A stretch of 64,000 nt of DNA, taken from an uncultured Pseudomonadota bacterium. GTDB lineage: Bacteria; Myxococcota_A; Bradymonadia; Bradymonadales; Bradymonadaceae. The stretch is from NCBI GenBank assembly GCA_913057905.1, contig CAJXPB010000004.1, positions 1 to 64,000 on the forward strand, written 5' to 3'. Below are positions 1 to 9,339 of this stretch, piece after piece. Every line of letters starts with the position of its first letter. Position 1 is the stretch's first letter. The position numbers and the translations under genes were made by a program. Under the pieces are notes generated by a model. That model saw only the letters and a list, made by a program, of their open reading frames with translations, ran no database searches and had not been told where the DNA came from.

Positions 1-147
1 CGACAGCCATCCCTTGCCCAGATGACACTTCCAGGTGACGTGGACGACCGTCCCGGTGTCCGGACGGATATGCCCGGTGTCGTCGGTCTCCAGGTCCTCG
101 AAGAGCAACTCCACGTCGTCGGTCGATTCGTCCGTTATCTCGGTCAT
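1..147 (-). CDS. hypothetical protein, N-terminal part (cut by window edge)
   Basis: An ATG-started frame reads leftwards out of the window for 49 codons without a stop. A G-rich stretch (GGGGGG) ends five bases before the ATG and is a good ribosome binding site. The visible N-terminus starts MTEITDESTDDVELLFEDLE, is strongly acidic, and then becomes more typical of a folded domain (VVHVTWKC). I do not recognise a family. The call rests on the open frame, the start signal and the sharp end of coding character upstream of the ATG. Confidence 0.55.
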   Translation of the reverse strand, partial: MTEITDESTDDVELLFEDLETDDTGHIRPDTGTVVHVTWKCHLGKGWLS

Positions 148-235
148 GTTCCCCCCGGTTATCCTGGCTTAGCCATCCACGTCTCCCCACACTTGCCGTT
201 TTCGACACAGACGCCGGATCCGTTGCATACAACCA

Positions 236-260
236 GGCGGCCGCCCGCGGTGCGGCCGCC
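236..260. repeat. GC-rich perfect hairpin
   Basis: A 9-bp perfect inverted repeat, GGCGGCCGC and GCGGCCGCC, surrounds a 7-base loop. It has no T-run on either side, so it is not a classical terminator. It lies between the 3' end of the aminotransferase gene and the start of the leftmost gene, and it could be a structural or regulatory element or part of a composite terminator. Confidence 0.4.
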
Positions 261-261
261 G

Positions 262-301
262 AATACCCTTCCCCGAACGTAAGCATCGGGGAGGGGGTAT
301 T
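262..301 (-). terminator. probable terminator of the aminotransferase gene
   Basis: A long, nearly perfect hairpin lies directly after the stop of the minus-strand aminotransferase gene. The left arm is 262-276 and the right arm 286-301 (AATACCC..TCCCCGA paired with TCGGGGA..GGGTATT), with one bulge. No U-tract follows, so it may be Rho-assisted or act as a 3' stabiliser. Confidence 0.45.
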
Positions 302-307
302 AGGGGG

Positions 308-1504
308 TCAGACTTCCGTGAATGACCGGAATCGTTCGATGATGCGCGGAAGGTACTCGTCGAGGAGGGCGGGTGGTGAGACTAGGCTGACGACGAGGTG
401 TCCTGGGCCCAGGTCGAAAAGGAATCCCGGAGCCACCTCGATGCCGTCTTCTGCGAGTAGGCGAGTAGCCAGATCTTTGTCCTCAACCACGTCGGGGAAT
501 CGAAGAATTTGATACCAGCCGCCCTCTACGGGGTAGCTGGACCATCCGCGTGCATCATCGATGTGTGAACGGACGATGCGACGCGCCTCGCGGAGTTGGC
601 TTCTCAGGGCGGTTTGAAATGCTGATCGGTGTTTCAGCAGGTCCGGGAGTGCGCGCTGGGCGACATCGTTAGCGGATAGAAATGTATCAGCGATGTATGA
701 AAGTCGACTCATTGCAGCGTCGACGAGTTCCTCGGGTCCGTCTAAGACGATCCACCCAAGTTTGAGACCGGGAAGTCCACATATCTTGGAGATCCCCGAA
801 ATGACGAAGTGGAGTCCCGGATCGTCGCATTCAGCGAGGGTAATGAGCGAGGATGGGATCGCGTCGGTGTCGACGGGGTAGTCCAAAAACACCTCATCGA
901 CCGCCACTGCATTGTAAGCATCATGGAGGTGCTGGAGGAGGGCGGCATCTGTGGTGTGGCCAGTTGGGTTATTCGGATTCACCGCGACGGCGAATGCGGG
1001 CTGATTCGTCTGAGAGGGAATGCCAGAACGGGCCCATTTGCCATGAAAGTCGAGGTGGTCCGGAATGGTGGTGAGACCCTCAAGGCCGAGGAGATGTTCG
1101 AACAGTGGATAGCTGGGCTTGGGGATCCGGACCGTGTCGCCGGCGGATGCGAGGAGTTTTGCCAGCCACGTGTATGCTTCGCTGGTGCTTGCGCAGAGCA
1201 CAATCCGGGACGGGTCGACGTCCGCTCCGTGCTCCGAATAGTAGGTTGCGACGGCATCGCGTGCTTCGAGTCGGCCCAGGGGCGCCGGATTGTAACCATC
1301 GTGGACGGCAGCGGAGGAGGCTTTGGCGATGGTCTCCGCGTAGCTTTCTTTTATGGATTGCGCGTCATTGATCGCGGACCACGCTCGGTTCGGAGAACCG
1401 TCGGCAAGGTCGATCAGATCGGTGGCCGACTCCCGGAGGCGGGCGAAGGACCGGGCGAAGTCGGAGTCGTCGAGTGCGCGTGGGAAGCGGTTTTTGGCAA
1501 ACAT
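308..1504 (-). CDS. PLP-dependent aminotransferase, fold type I (class I/II)
   Basis: A 398-residue cytoplasmic aminotransferase of the AspC superfamily. The PLP-anchoring lysine is K240 in SGISKICGLPGLKLG, and the NPNNPTG turn at residues 176-182 is the usual cofactor and substrate loop. The D-x-x-F motif (VDEVFLDY, about 202-209) also fits. Length is normal for the fold. The substrate cannot be read from sequence; the set of motifs resembles generic 'aminotransferase class I/II' proteins rather than a named pathway enzyme. The gene stands alone, followed by a strong hairpin. The ATG has only a weak ribosome binding site, but no better upstream start is present. Confidence 0.88.
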   Translation of the reverse strand: MFAKNRFPRALDDSDFARSFARLRESATDLIDLADGSPNRAWSAINDAQSIKESYAETIAKASSAAVHDGYNPAPLGRLEARDAVATYYSEHGADVDPSRIVLCASTSEAYTWLAKLLASAGDTVRIPKPSYPLFEHLLGLEGLTTIPDHLDFHGKWARSGIPSQTNQPAFAVAVNPNNPTGHTTDAALLQHLHDAYNAVAVDEVFLDYPVDTDAIPSSLITLAECDDPGLHFVISGISKICGLPGLKLGWIVLDGPEELVDAAMSRLSYIADTFLSANDVAQRALPDLLKHRSAFQTALRSQLREARRIVRSHIDDARGWSSYPVEGGWYQILRFPDVVEDKDLATRLLAEDGIEVAPGFLFDLGPGHLVVSLVSPPALLDEYLPRIIERFRSFTEV

Positions 1505-1580
1505 GCAGACGGCCGGCGGGGCAATAGTAATTCGAAGGGGAGAGCCCGGGATTCGTAGCGATCCCGAGTCGAGCGAAGCG

Positions 1581-1610
1581 TTGACAGTGTGAGGCTGGCG
1601 CGGCTACCTT
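1581..1610 (+). promoter_or_regulatory. candidate sigma-70-type promoter for the HTH protein
   Basis: A perfect -35 TTGACA (1581-1586) is followed after 18 bp by TACCTT (1605-1610), which matches the -10 only in its TA and final T. It lies about 75 bp upstream of the 1686 start codon. Confidence 0.4.
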
Positions 1611-1685
1611 CGGGGATCCAAGGGTAATCGAACCGATAAGAGTCTGGAACGATTGGCTTTCGCGCAGGGGTCAAGGACCGACTTC

Positions 1686-2129
1686 ATGAGTAAGAAGAGT
1701 TCCAACCGTACGACTTCAAACAAGCGGGGTGCACGGAAGGGACTGACCCGTGGCACGACCATCTCGTCGCGAAAGCTGTCCAAAACGGACTTCACCGAAG
1801 GCGAAGACCTTGAGATCGAGATCGATGCCGAACGGCCCGAAACCCGAGATGATTGTCGCCTCTCGGAGCGGCCCTGCCCGTACGTCTCCTGTAAATATCA
1901 TCTCTACTTGGACGTCAATCCAAGGACCGGTTCCATCAAGTTGAATTTTCCGGACCTGGAGGTCTGGGAGCTTCCGGAGACATGTGCCCTGGATGTCGCT
2001 GAACGCGGGGGCATGACGCTCGAAGAAGTCGGGGAGCTTTTGAATCTGACCCGAGAGCGTATCCGGCAGGTCGAGTCCAAGGGCATCGACAAGCTCCGAG
2101 ACGAACAGGACGAAGAAATCGTCCCGTGA
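1686..2129 (+). CDS. sigma-70 region 4-like helix-turn-helix DNA-binding protein
   Basis: A 147-residue protein with a basic N-terminus, a middle module containing [14 protein letters not shown], and a C-terminal helix-turn-helix ([14 protein letters not shown], then [16 protein letters not shown]). The last element closely resembles the -35-recognising region 4 of sigma-70 factors, but regions 1 to 3 are missing. Similar stand-alone proteins are known from delta-proteobacteria, where their role is poorly defined. It could act as a transcriptional regulator or RNA polymerase partner. I chose the ATG at 1686 because AAGGA lies 10 bases upstream; a longer frame from 1653 has no such signal. Confidence 0.75.
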   Translation: MSKKSSNRTTSNKRGARKGLTRGTTISSRKLSKTDFTEGEDLEIEIDAERPETRDDCRLSERPCPYVSCKYHLYLDVNPRTGSIKLNFPDLEVWELPETCALDVAERGGMTLEEVGELLNLTRERIRQVESKGIDKLRDEQDEEIVP

Positions 2130-2231
2130 ATCTCGGCGACTGGCACAAATCCGTCTGACAATTTAAGGGACACGTCGACGCGGGGGCTTTCATTCGACGA
2201 TGAATATTTTCTCAAACTCAACGAGAGGGCC

Positions 2232-3770
2232 ATGTCAATTCAAGGGCCTTGCGCATTGCTGAGTGTTTCAGACAAGACCGGATTGTTGCCCTTTGCTCGG
2301 ACGCTCGATGAAGCGGGCTGGACACTCGTTTCGACGGGCGGGACGCGTCAGCACCTCGAGGATGGTGGGCTCGAAGTGGTGGCGGTCTCGGAGCTTACAG
2401 GTTTCCCGGAGATGTTCGATGGACGAGTCAAGACGTTGCATCCCCTGATCCACGGTGGTGTGCTCGCACGGCGGAATCACGAGGGGGACCGCGCGGAAAT
2501 GGCCGAGCACGATGTTCCGGACATCCGGCTGGTCGCGGTCAATCTGTATCCGTTCGAGGAGACGGTGAAGGATGGGGCCTCCCTCGAGGATGCATCGGAG
2601 ATGATCGACATCGGGGGCCCGACACTGTTGCGGGCGGCGGCCAAGAATCACGCGACTCAAACGGTCGTATGCGATCCCGACGACTACGAGCGGGTCGGCG
2701 AGGCAATCGTCGGCGAAGAGGTCACTGAAGGGATGCGTAAGTCGCTGGCCAAAAAGGCTTTTCGACATACTGGAAATTACGACGCCGCCATCGTCGACTA
2801 CTTCGATGGCGAAGTGTCTGACGAAGATGCGTTGCCCTCCGAATGGCCCATCGGCCTTCGTCGTCAAAGCCAGCTCAGGTACGGGGAAAATCCCCATCAA
2901 CCAGGCGCGCTCTACAAAGAGCCGCTCGGTGACGATCTCGGCGGTTTTGAGCAGCTTCATGGAAAGGACCTGAGTTACAACAATCTGGTCGACCTGGATG
3001 CGGCCGTTCAGATTGCCGACGAATTCGATGATCCGACCTGCGCGATCATCAAACACACGAATCCGGCGGGATGCGCCACGGGCGAGAACCTTCTGGATGC
3101 TTACAATGATGCGCTCAAATGCGATCCGATGAGTGCGTTTGGCGGTATCGCAGCGTTTACGCGGCCGGTCGGTGCGGATGTGGCCGAGGCGATGCACGAT
3201 CGTTTTTGGGAGGTCATCTGCGCACCGTCGTACTCCGACGAAGCGATGGAGTATCTGACGCAACGCAAAAACGTTCGGATTCTCCGGATGCCCGGGGAGC
3301 TTCCGGAAGTCGGCCGTGCGCTTCGGGCGACGTTGTTCGGAGTTCTTGTGCAGGGGACCGATCCCCGGATTGAGTTCGACCGCGACTCGATGGACGTCCC
3401 GACAGATCGTGAGCCGACCGAGGAAGAATGGAGAGCGTTGGAGTTTAACTGGCGAGTCTGCAAGCACGTGAAATCCAACGCGATTGTATTCGGGCGCGAA
3501 CGTCGCACCGTCGGTGTGGGCGCCGGACAAATGAGTCGGGTCGACGCTGTTGAGTTCGCCATTCAGAAGGCCCGCGAAGAGACGGATGGTTGCGTGGTTG
3601 CCAGCGATGCCTTCTTTCCCTTCCGTGATGGCCCGGATACGGCCTACGAGGCCGGCGCCACGGCGATCATTCAGCCGGGGGGCTCACGAAACGATTCTGA
3701 AGTCATCGAGGCCTGCGATGAACACGACATGGCGATGGTGATGACGGGGAATCGGCATTTCAGACACTGA
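2232..3770 (+). CDS. purH: bifunctional AICAR transformylase / IMP cyclohydrolase
   Basis: A 512-residue cytoplasmic enzyme for the last two steps of IMP synthesis: formylation of AICAR using 10-formyl-THF, then ring closure to IMP. The N-terminal MGS-like cyclohydrolase domain (about 1-150) shows STGGT and [10 protein letters not shown]. The C-terminal transformylase domain has the catalytic KHTNPAG motif near residue 275 and SAFGGI soon after. Length is normal (E. coli 529). An AGAGGG sequence precedes the ATG. purD follows after 48 bp on the same strand, so the two probably form a purine operon. No purine riboswitch was recognised upstream. Confidence 0.97.
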   Translation: MSIQGPCALLSVSDKTGLLPFARTLDEAGWTLVSTGGTRQHLEDGGLEVVAVSELTGFPEMFDGRVKTLHPLIHGGVLARRNHEGDRAEMAEHDVPDIRLVAVNLYPFEETVKDGASLEDASEMIDIGGPTLLRAAAKNHATQTVVCDPDDYERVGEAIVGEEVTEGMRKSLAKKAFRHTGNYDAAIVDYFDGEVSDEDALPSEWPIGLRRQSQLRYGENPHQPGALYKEPLGDDLGGFEQLHGKDLSYNNLVDLDAAVQIADEFDDPTCAIIKHTNPAGCATGENLLDAYNDALKCDPMSAFGGIAAFTRPVGADVAEAMHDRFWEVICAPSYSDEAMEYLTQRKNVRILRMPGELPEVGRALRATLFGVLVQGTDPRIEFDRDSMDVPTDREPTEEEWRALEFNWRVCKHVKSNAIVFGRERRTVGVGAGQMSRVDAVEFAIQKAREETDGCVVASDAFFPFRDGPDTAYEAGATAIIQPGGSRNDSEVIEACDEHDMAMVMTGNRHFRH

Positions 3771-3818
3771 GACGTTCCTTGAAACCCGCAGCGATCTAAT
3801 CACTGCAAGAGGTCCAAG

Positions 3819-5090
3819 ATGAGTACGTATCTTGTGATAGGAAGTGGCGGCCGTGAGCACGCAATTGCGTGGACACTCGGTCGCGACGGTGCCGAGGTGA
3901 TCGTGGCGCCGGGAAACGACGGTATCGCCAGGGATTCCGACATCGATGCCCGGTGCGTGGATGTCGACGCTACAGACGTCGACGGTCTCATCGAACTGGC
4001 GGAGGCCGAGTCCGTCGATCTGACGGTCGTCGGTCCCGAAGCCCCCCTCTGCGATGGCCTTGCGGACGCGTTTCGTGACGAAGGACTGGCAATTTTTGGC
4101 CCCGGAGAGGAGGCCGCTCGGCTCGAGGGAAGCAAGGCGTTTGCCAACGAGATTATGGAAGGTGCGGGGGTTCCGACCGCCCGCTGGGAGGCCTTTACCG
4201 ACCCGGACGAGGCGTTCCGCCACATCGAGGCTGTCGACTACAACGTGGCTATCAAGGCGGATGGACTCGCCGCTGGGAAGGGCGTTGTTCTACCCGAGGA
4301 TCTCGACGAAGCTCGCGAGACGCTGGATTCGTTCATGGAGGAGGGGCGGTTCGGTGAAGCGGGCGAGCGAGTAGTGATCGAGGAACGTCTGGAGGGCCCG
4401 GAGATGTCGTTCATCGTTGTGACCGACGGTGAATCGGTTGTTCCGATGGCCACGAGCCGCGACCACAAGCGAATCGGCGAAGGCGGGACAGGACCCAATA
4501 CGGGTGGAATGGGCGCTGTGAGCCCGGCACCCGGAGTCGAGGATAGCCTGGTCGACGACGTGATGGAGACGATCATCGAGCCTACGCTGGCGGAGCTGAA
4601 ACGACGAGGCATCGATTACCGGGGCTTTTTGTACGCCGGCCTGATGCTTACGTCCGAAGGCCCCAAGGTGCTGGAGTTCAATTGCCGGATGGGTGATCCC
4701 GAAGCTCAGGCACTTCTGTTTGCAGGCAACACATCGATCGGCCCGATCCTTCAACACGCTGCTCAAGGGACCCTTCAGTATGCCGACGATCTCGAATCAG
4801 CCAGTTGTGCCTGCTGTGTGGTCCTTGCCTCCGGGGGGTATCCGTCACCGGAACGCGACACCGGACACGTGATCAGCGGTCTGAAGGCTGCGTCTACTGT
4901 CGAAGAGTCCAAGGTATTCCATGCCGGAACTGCGTTGAACGACCAGGGAGACTTCATCAATGCGGGAGGCCGTGTCATCGGGGTGACCGGCCGTGGCGAT
5001 TCGCCGGAAGCCGCCCGAAATCGGGCGTACGAAGCGGTGCAGGCGATCAACTGGACGGGAATGCAGTACCGCAGGGATATCGGGCGCTGA
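3819..5090 (+). CDS. purD: phosphoribosylamine-glycine ligase (GAR synthetase)
   Basis: A 423-residue ATP-grasp enzyme that joins phosphoribosylamine and glycine, the second step of purine synthesis. It opens with the family start YLVIGSGGREHAIAW, has the ATP-grasp segment KADGLAAGKGVV, and carries GPNTGGMGAVSP and the metal-binding EFNCRMGDPEAQ. Length matches the family. It follows purH closely on the same strand, so the two are likely co-transcribed. It converges with the PilZ gene, leaving 37 bp between the stop codons, in which I see no clear terminator. Confidence 0.97.
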   Translation: MSTYLVIGSGGREHAIAWTLGRDGAEVIVAPGNDGIARDSDIDARCVDVDATDVDGLIELAEAESVDLTVVGPEAPLCDGLADAFRDEGLAIFGPGEEAARLEGSKAFANEIMEGAGVPTARWEAFTDPDEAFRHIEAVDYNVAIKADGLAAGKGVVLPEDLDEARETLDSFMEEGRFGEAGERVVIEERLEGPEMSFIVVTDGESVVPMATSRDHKRIGEGGTGPNTGGMGAVSPAPGVEDSLVDDVMETIIEPTLAELKRRGIDYRGFLYAGLMLTSEGPKVLEFNCRMGDPEAQALLFAGNTSIGPILQHAAQGTLQYADDLESASCACCVVLASGGYPSPERDTGHVISGLKAASTVEESKVFHAGTALNDQGDFINAGGRVIGVTGRGDSPEAARNRAYEAVQAINWTGMQYRRDIGR

Positions 5091-5127
5091 TCGGCGTGGA
5101 CTGGTCCGGGGCGTCCAATCCAAGTCG

Positions 5128-6756
5128 TCAATCGTCGCCGCCACCGAAAAATCGGGACAAAAAGCCTTTCTTGTCGTCGTTCCTGGAGGAATCTTCGTCC
5201 GAGGGCTCCCGCTCCGGGCTGGATTCGGCGTCGGCGCCATCTTCATCGGCGTCGTCGTCTGCCGGATTCTTGCGAGCCCCCGACGGTCGAAAATCCTGAC
5301 CTGGATCGAATTCGAATTCGTCAGAGGGAGGCTCGGGAAGATCGTCGCCGAGCACTTTGTCGAGCGCATCTCCTTGTTCTTTGTCGTCCTGGGATTCCGA
5401 CGAGACCGGCTGGAGCTCTTGCTGGGTGTCGGCGATCAGGGCGTCCAGACTGTCATCGTCCGGCGGCTCTTCGGGTTCGTCCTCTTCGTCGATCGATAGC
5501 TTCAGGTCTCTACGCTTTGTGTGTTCTTCGTCGTTTTCATCCAGAGCGCGGAAGGCTTCATCCAATTCCCCGGAGTCGTTCTCGGTATCATCGAGTGGTT
5601 CGAGGTCTTCCGATTCCGGGTTGACGGCGGCCCGTTCAGTCGATTCCGCAGCAAGGTCTGTAGGATCCTCCCGGCCTTCCGCTGAATCCGGCCCAGCCTC
5701 GGCCGCAAGGGCGCTTAACTCGTCGGCTGTGGTTGTATCCTCGGTATCGTCGGGTTCGTCATCGAAGGCTTCGGCGAAGAGGGCGTCGGCTGCTTCGTCT
5801 TCATCGAGCTCCGATTCGTCGCTCCCACCGGAGAACATGTTGTCGAGCATCCGATCGACATCGGAGTCTTCTCCGAAATCCAATTCAGAGAGAGCGTCTT
5901 CGGGCGAATCCGGGTCGTCTTCGTCGTACGGAAGCACCTGAAGCCCGCTCTCCTTGGTCTGGTTGTCTTCGGCCTCTTGGGTCTCGGTCTCTTCGGAGGG
6001 ATCGTCATCAGATGCATCGTCTCCGAAGAGGGCGGCTTCTGCTCCGGCGGAGACGCCGAGTTCATCGAATTCGCCGCCGGCATCCTCCTGCTCATCGTCG
6101 GCTTCCGGCTCACGGACCGAAACTTCAGAGTCGTCGCCGACGTCGAAGCCAGTCTGGGCCATCTCGTCGAGCGTCTCGTCATCGGCGGCATGGGAGTCAT
6201 CAGAGGTGTGGTCGTATTGGTCAGCCGCCTCGTCGTCGGTCTCCGGGCGCGCGCTGGCGGGGTCGGTGCCCGGACCGGCGTCTATGTCGGCTTCCTCGCG
6301 GGGATCGGCGCGCTCGGTCGTTTCTTCGAGGGAAGATTTGGGCTCATCAGCTTCCGGTGGTCTCGATGCGGGAGGGGAATCGGAGGCATCTGGGCTCTCG
6401 GAGGTAGACTCGGGGTCGTCAGTCTGCTCGGCCTTTTTTTGGCGAAGTATGTCCTTGACGAGTGCCTTGGAACGTTTGCTCAGGTGCGTGTACTCGACGA
6501 CCATCCCGGCGGGGCCGCGGGTGGCTTCGGACTCAGATCGCACCTGGCGCACGATCCCTTTTCCGGCGAGTGCGCGCGAGCCATCCGACAGCAGGACTTC
6601 GAACTGAATCGAATCACCGACGGACTTCAGCCGAGAGGGATCGGTCGGCAGGAACATGCGGCCCGGTAGGATGAATTGCCCGAAGGTCTCGAAGAAGCCG
6701 TCGAGGGAGTCTAAAGGGAGCTTGGCTCGAAGATGGGGAGTGTTGCTCTCGGTCAC
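5128..6756 (-). CDS. PilZ-like domain protein with long acidic tail
   Basis: A 542-residue cytoplasmic protein. The first 110 residues look like a PilZ-type beta-barrel of the kind found in delta-proteobacteria (FILPGRMFLPT, VGDSIQFEVLLSDG, GKGIVRQVR, GMVVEYTHLS). The classic RxxxR and D/NxSxxG c-di-GMP motifs are not clear, so ligand binding is uncertain. Residues of about 115-520 are low-complexity and extremely rich in Asp, Glu and Ser, presumably disordered. The protein ends in a short hydrophobic/basic patch, KKGFLSRFFGG. The start is GTG with a weak ribosome binding site. The next gene upstream is pilT, so a role in type IV pili or motility is plausible but not shown. Confidence 0.65.
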   Translation of the reverse strand: MTESNTPHLRAKLPLDSLDGFFETFGQFILPGRMFLPTDPSRLKSVGDSIQFEVLLSDGSRALAGKGIVRQVRSESEATRGPAGMVVEYTHLSKRSKALVKDILRQKKAEQTDDPESTSESPDASDSPPASRPPEADEPKSSLEETTERADPREEADIDAGPGTDPASARPETDDEAADQYDHTSDDSHAADDETLDEMAQTGFDVGDDSEVSVREPEADDEQEDAGGEFDELGVSAGAEAALFGDDASDDDPSEETETQEAEDNQTKESGLQVLPYDEDDPDSPEDALSELDFGEDSDVDRMLDNMFSGGSDESELDEDEAADALFAEAFDDEPDDTEDTTTADELSALAAEAGPDSAEGREDPTDLAAESTERAAVNPESEDLEPLDDTENDSGELDEAFRALDENDEEHTKRRDLKLSIDEEDEPEEPPDDDSLDALIADTQQELQPVSSESQDDKEQGDALDKVLGDDLPEPPSDEFEFDPGQDFRPSGARKNPADDDADEDGADAESSPEREPSDEDSSRNDDKKGFLSRFFGGGDD

Positions 6757-6804
6757 GGGCGCTATCTGGGCTCAGAGCAGGGAGTTGGTCGGCACGGTAT
6801 CGAT

Positions 6805-6834
6805 ATTGTAGGCCCACCGAGACGAGCGCGACAA
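6805..6834 (-). promoter_or_regulatory. candidate promoter of the PilZ gene
   Basis: On the minus strand TTGTCG (6829-6834) and TACAAT (6805-6810) are separated by 18 bp. The -10 matches consensus at five of six positions. The expected transcript start is about 40 bases upstream of the GTG, so the PilZ gene can be expressed apart from pilT. Confidence 0.45.
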
Positions 6835-6865
6835 GGGAACTGCATCGGAGGTGCCGGAAATCGTC

Positions 6866-8059
6866 TCAGGCGTTGTCGAAGTCGAATTCGTCCAGGTCGA
6901 ATTCATCGTCGGGATCGCTGACACCCTCGCCGGTCATCGTATCCCATTCTCCGGTCTGAGATGTTGAAGAGGCGACGCCCCGGACCTTGAGTTTGAAGTC
7001 ATCCGGGTTGGTCGACTGCGCGACAGCCTCATCGTAGGTGATATATCCGTTCTGCAGGAGGCTGAGCAAGGATTGGTCGAAGGTCTGCATTCCGTAGGAG
7101 TCGACGCCTTCGGCGATCTGCTCGGTGATGGCCCGCGGCGTGGCTTCCTCGAGAATCATGTCGCGAATACGAGCAGTCGAGATCATGACTTCGGCCGCCG
7201 GGACGCGGCCGCTGCCGTCTGCTCGGGGGATGAGTCGCTGTGCGATGACGCCTTTGAAGAGATTGGCGAACTGGTGGCGAGCATGTTCGCGTTGGTGCGG
7301 TGGAAACGTCGTCACCATTCGATTGACGGCGTCGGCGGCATCGACGGTGTGCAGCGTCGACAACACAAGGTGCCCGGTTTCGGCGGCCGTCAGGGCAATC
7401 TCCATGGTTTCGAAGTCCCGGAGTTCCCCGAGCATGATCACGTCGGGATCCTGGCGAAGCGCTGACGTCAGCGCGCGTTTGAACGAGGTCGTATCACGTC
7501 CGACTTCGCGTTGATTGACGACGCTTCGTTTGTCCTGAATGAGGTATTCGATCGGATCTTCGACTGTGACGATGTGGGCGGTCCGGCTTCGATTGATGTA
7601 ATCGATCATCGCAGCCAGAGTCGTCGATTTTCCGCTCCCGGTGGCACCGGTGGCCAGGACGAGTCCGCGCCGTTCTTCGGCCAGCGTTCGGACGACGTCC
7701 GGCAGATTGAGTTCGTCTATGGGTTTGACTTCAAAGGGAATGGCGCGAAAGACCATTCCGATCTGATTGCGTTGCTGGAAGACGTTGACTCGAAAGCGTC
7801 CCAGTCCCTGGATTCCGTAGGAGAGGTCCAGGTCGAGGTCCTCGCGAAATTTTTTCTTTTGGTCGTCCGACATGATGTCGGCGGCCATCCGGCGGATCCG
7901 GTTGGCATCCAGGCGGTCGGCGTTGCGCAGGGGCAGCAGCGAGCCGTCGACCCGAAACAGCGGCGGGACTCCGGCCTTGAGGTGGATATCGCTGGCGCCC
8001 CCTTTCAGGGCCATCTTGAGGATTCGATGGAGGTGCTTTCTCGAATCGTCTTCGGACAT
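6866..8059 (-). CDS. pilT: type IV pilus retraction ATPase PilT
   Basis: A 397-residue hexameric secretion-type ATPase that depolymerises type IV pili and drives twitching motility at the inner membrane. Visible are the PilT N-terminal domain with GGASDIHLKAG, Walker A GATGSGKST (138-146), the Asp/Glu boxes, Walker B VIMLGELRDFET and the His box HLVLSTLHTVDA. The C-terminus carries an extra acidic tail (DDEFDLDEFDFDNA). An in-frame start at 8107 would add 16 unrelated residues; I chose the ATG at 8059 because it matches the usual PilT N-terminus. Downstream lies the PilZ gene. PilU is the alternative family name, but the motifs fit PilT better. Confidence 0.9.
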   Translation of the reverse strand: MSEDDSRKHLHRILKMALKGGASDIHLKAGVPPLFRVDGSLLPLRNADRLDANRIRRMAADIMSDDQKKKFREDLDLDLSYGIQGLGRFRVNVFQQRNQIGMVFRAIPFEVKPIDELNLPDVVRTLAEERRGLVLATGATGSGKSTTLAAMIDYINRSRTAHIVTVEDPIEYLIQDKRSVVNQREVGRDTTSFKRALTSALRQDPDVIMLGELRDFETMEIALTAAETGHLVLSTLHTVDAADAVNRMVTTFPPHQREHARHQFANLFKGVIAQRLIPRADGSGRVPAAEVMISTARIRDMILEEATPRAITEQIAEGVDSYGMQTFDQSLLSLLQNGYITYDEAVAQSTNPDDFKLKVRGVASSTSQTGEWDTMTGEGVSDPDDEFDLDEFDFDNA

Positions 8060-8112
8060 AATGCGGTGCCGATCGCCGGGGGAGTTGAGGCATCGGCACG
8101 GTAGCATAGAGC

Positions 8113-8148
8113 ACCCGGGCCGTCCACGAATTGGGGAGCGGCCCGGGG
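8113..8148 (-). terminator. possible recA terminator hairpin
   Basis: A 9-bp GC-rich stem, CCCGGGCCG and CGGCCCGGG, with a 16-base loop lies just downstream of the recA stop on the minus strand and just upstream of pilT. There is no U-tract, so termination is likely but unproven. Confidence 0.35.
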
Positions 8149-8176
8149 GTCATGTCTTCAGTAATGAGCGGTGGGG

Positions 8177-9238
8177 TCAGGCGTCTTCGGTTGCCTCCTC
8201 TTCGGACGCTTCGTCCTCGGAGGTGTCGGGCGCTTCGACGAGCGGCAGGTCGTGATGGTCACGGATTTTGTTTTCGATCTCGGCGCGTATCTCGGGATTT
8301 TCGCGCAGGAATTCCTTGGCATTTGAGCGGCCCTGGCCGAGCCGTTCTTCGCCGTAGCTGTACCAGGAGCCGGCGCGATCGACGATATTCAGGTCGGTGC
8401 CGAGGTTGATGATATCGCCTTCGCGGCTGATGCCTTCCCCGTAGATGATATCGAACTCGGCCTCCTTGAACGGCGGGGCGAGCTTGTTCTTTTTGACCTT
8501 CACCCGGGTCTTGTTTCCGATCACGTCGGATCCGTCTTTGATGGCGCCGATCCGGCGAATGTCGAGGCGCTGGCTGCAGTAGAATTTGAGGGCGCGTCCG
8601 CCGGAGGTGGTCTCGGGGCTGCCGAACATGACGCCGATCTTCATTCGAATCTGGTTGATAAAGACGACGCAGGTGCGGGACTTGCTGATCGATCCGGCGA
8701 GTTTGCGCATGGCCTGGCTCATCAGCCGAGCCTGGAGGCCAACGTGGCTGTCGCCCATCTCACCTTCGATTTCGGCACGCGGCGTCAGGGCTGCCACCGA
8801 ATCGATCACGAGGATATCGATGGCGTTCGAGCGAACGAGCATATCGACGATCTCGAGGGCTTGCTCGCCGGTATCGGGTTGGCTGACGAGCAGTTCGTCG
8901 GTGTCGACGCCGAGAGCGCGGGCGTACTTGACGTCGAGAGCGTGCTCGGCATCGACGAATGCGGCGACTCCACCCGAATCTTGAGCGCTGGCGATGCAAT
9001 GGAGTGCGAGGGTCGTCTTGCCCGAGCCCTCGGGACCGAAGATCTCGACGATGCGGCCCGGTGCCAGTCCTCCGATACCGAGGGCGACATCGAGGGAGAT
9101 GGATCCAGTCGATATCGGGTCGTCGACATCGACGGTCAGATCGTCGTCACCGAGACGCATGATGGAGCCCTCTCCGAACTCCTTCTCGATGGCATCCATC
9201 GTCATATCGAGTGCTTTTTCTTTGTCTTCACTGGCCAT
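8177..9238 (-). CDS. recA: recombinase RecA
   Basis: A 353-residue DNA-dependent ATPase that forms the strand-exchange filament and the LexA co-protease. Walker A GPEGSGKT is at 68-75. [27 protein letters not shown] spans the L1 and Walker B neighbourhood, with the conserved [17 protein letters not shown]2 region after it. The C-terminus is acidic, as is usual for RecA. An SOS-type promoter with an overlapping LexA box lies upstream, as is known for recA in most bacteria. A good AGGAG-type sequence precedes the ATG. Confidence 0.98.
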   Translation of the reverse strand: MASEDKEKALDMTMDAIEKEFGEGSIMRLGDDDLTVDVDDPISTGSISLDVALGIGGLAPGRIVEIFGPEGSGKTTLALHCIASAQDSGGVAAFVDAEHALDVKYARALGVDTDELLVSQPDTGEQALEIVDMLVRSNAIDILVIDSVAALTPRAEIEGEMGDSHVGLQARLMSQAMRKLAGSISKSRTCVVFINQIRMKIGVMFGSPETTSGGRALKFYCSQRLDIRRIGAIKDGSDVIGNKTRVKVKKNKLAPPFKEAEFDIIYGEGISREGDIINLGTDLNIVDRAGSWYSYGEERLGQGRSNAKEFLRENPEIRAEIENKIRDHHDLPLVEAPDTSEDEASEEEATEDA

Positions 9239-9300
9239 GGCGGCGCCTCCTGATTGGGTAATTCCGACGGAGTGGTTCGACGGTCCGCTCGAAGTGGGTT

Positions 9301-9339
9301 ACTGAACACCTGTATAGTAGCGAGAATTCAGCCCGTCAA
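9301..9339 (-). promoter_or_regulatory. recA promoter with overlapping LexA box
   Basis: On the minus strand the -35 TTGACG (9334-9339) and -10 TATACA (9311-9316) are 17 bp apart. Covering the -10 at 9301-9317 is CTATACAGGTGTTCAGT. This agrees at 15 of 17 positions with the LexA box I recall for Myxococcus xanthus, CTRHAMRYBYGTTCAGS. Binding of LexA there would block RNA polymerase, which is the classical SOS arrangement. The E. coli CTGT-N8-ACAG box is not present. Confidence 0.65.

Noticed and set aside
22..282. 86-residue plus-strand frame at the left edge
   Set aside because: It runs against the minus-strand partial gene with a good start signal and over two hairpins; no protein-like pattern.
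2268..3530. 420-residue open frame on the minus strand over purH
   Set aside because: It is a shadow of purH in a GC-rich sequence: no start signal, no family pattern, and purH is certain.
9320..9333. TTGACG-N14-TACTAT as the recA promoter
   Set aside because: The 14-bp spacing is too short; TATACA at 17 bp fits better and overlaps the LexA box.
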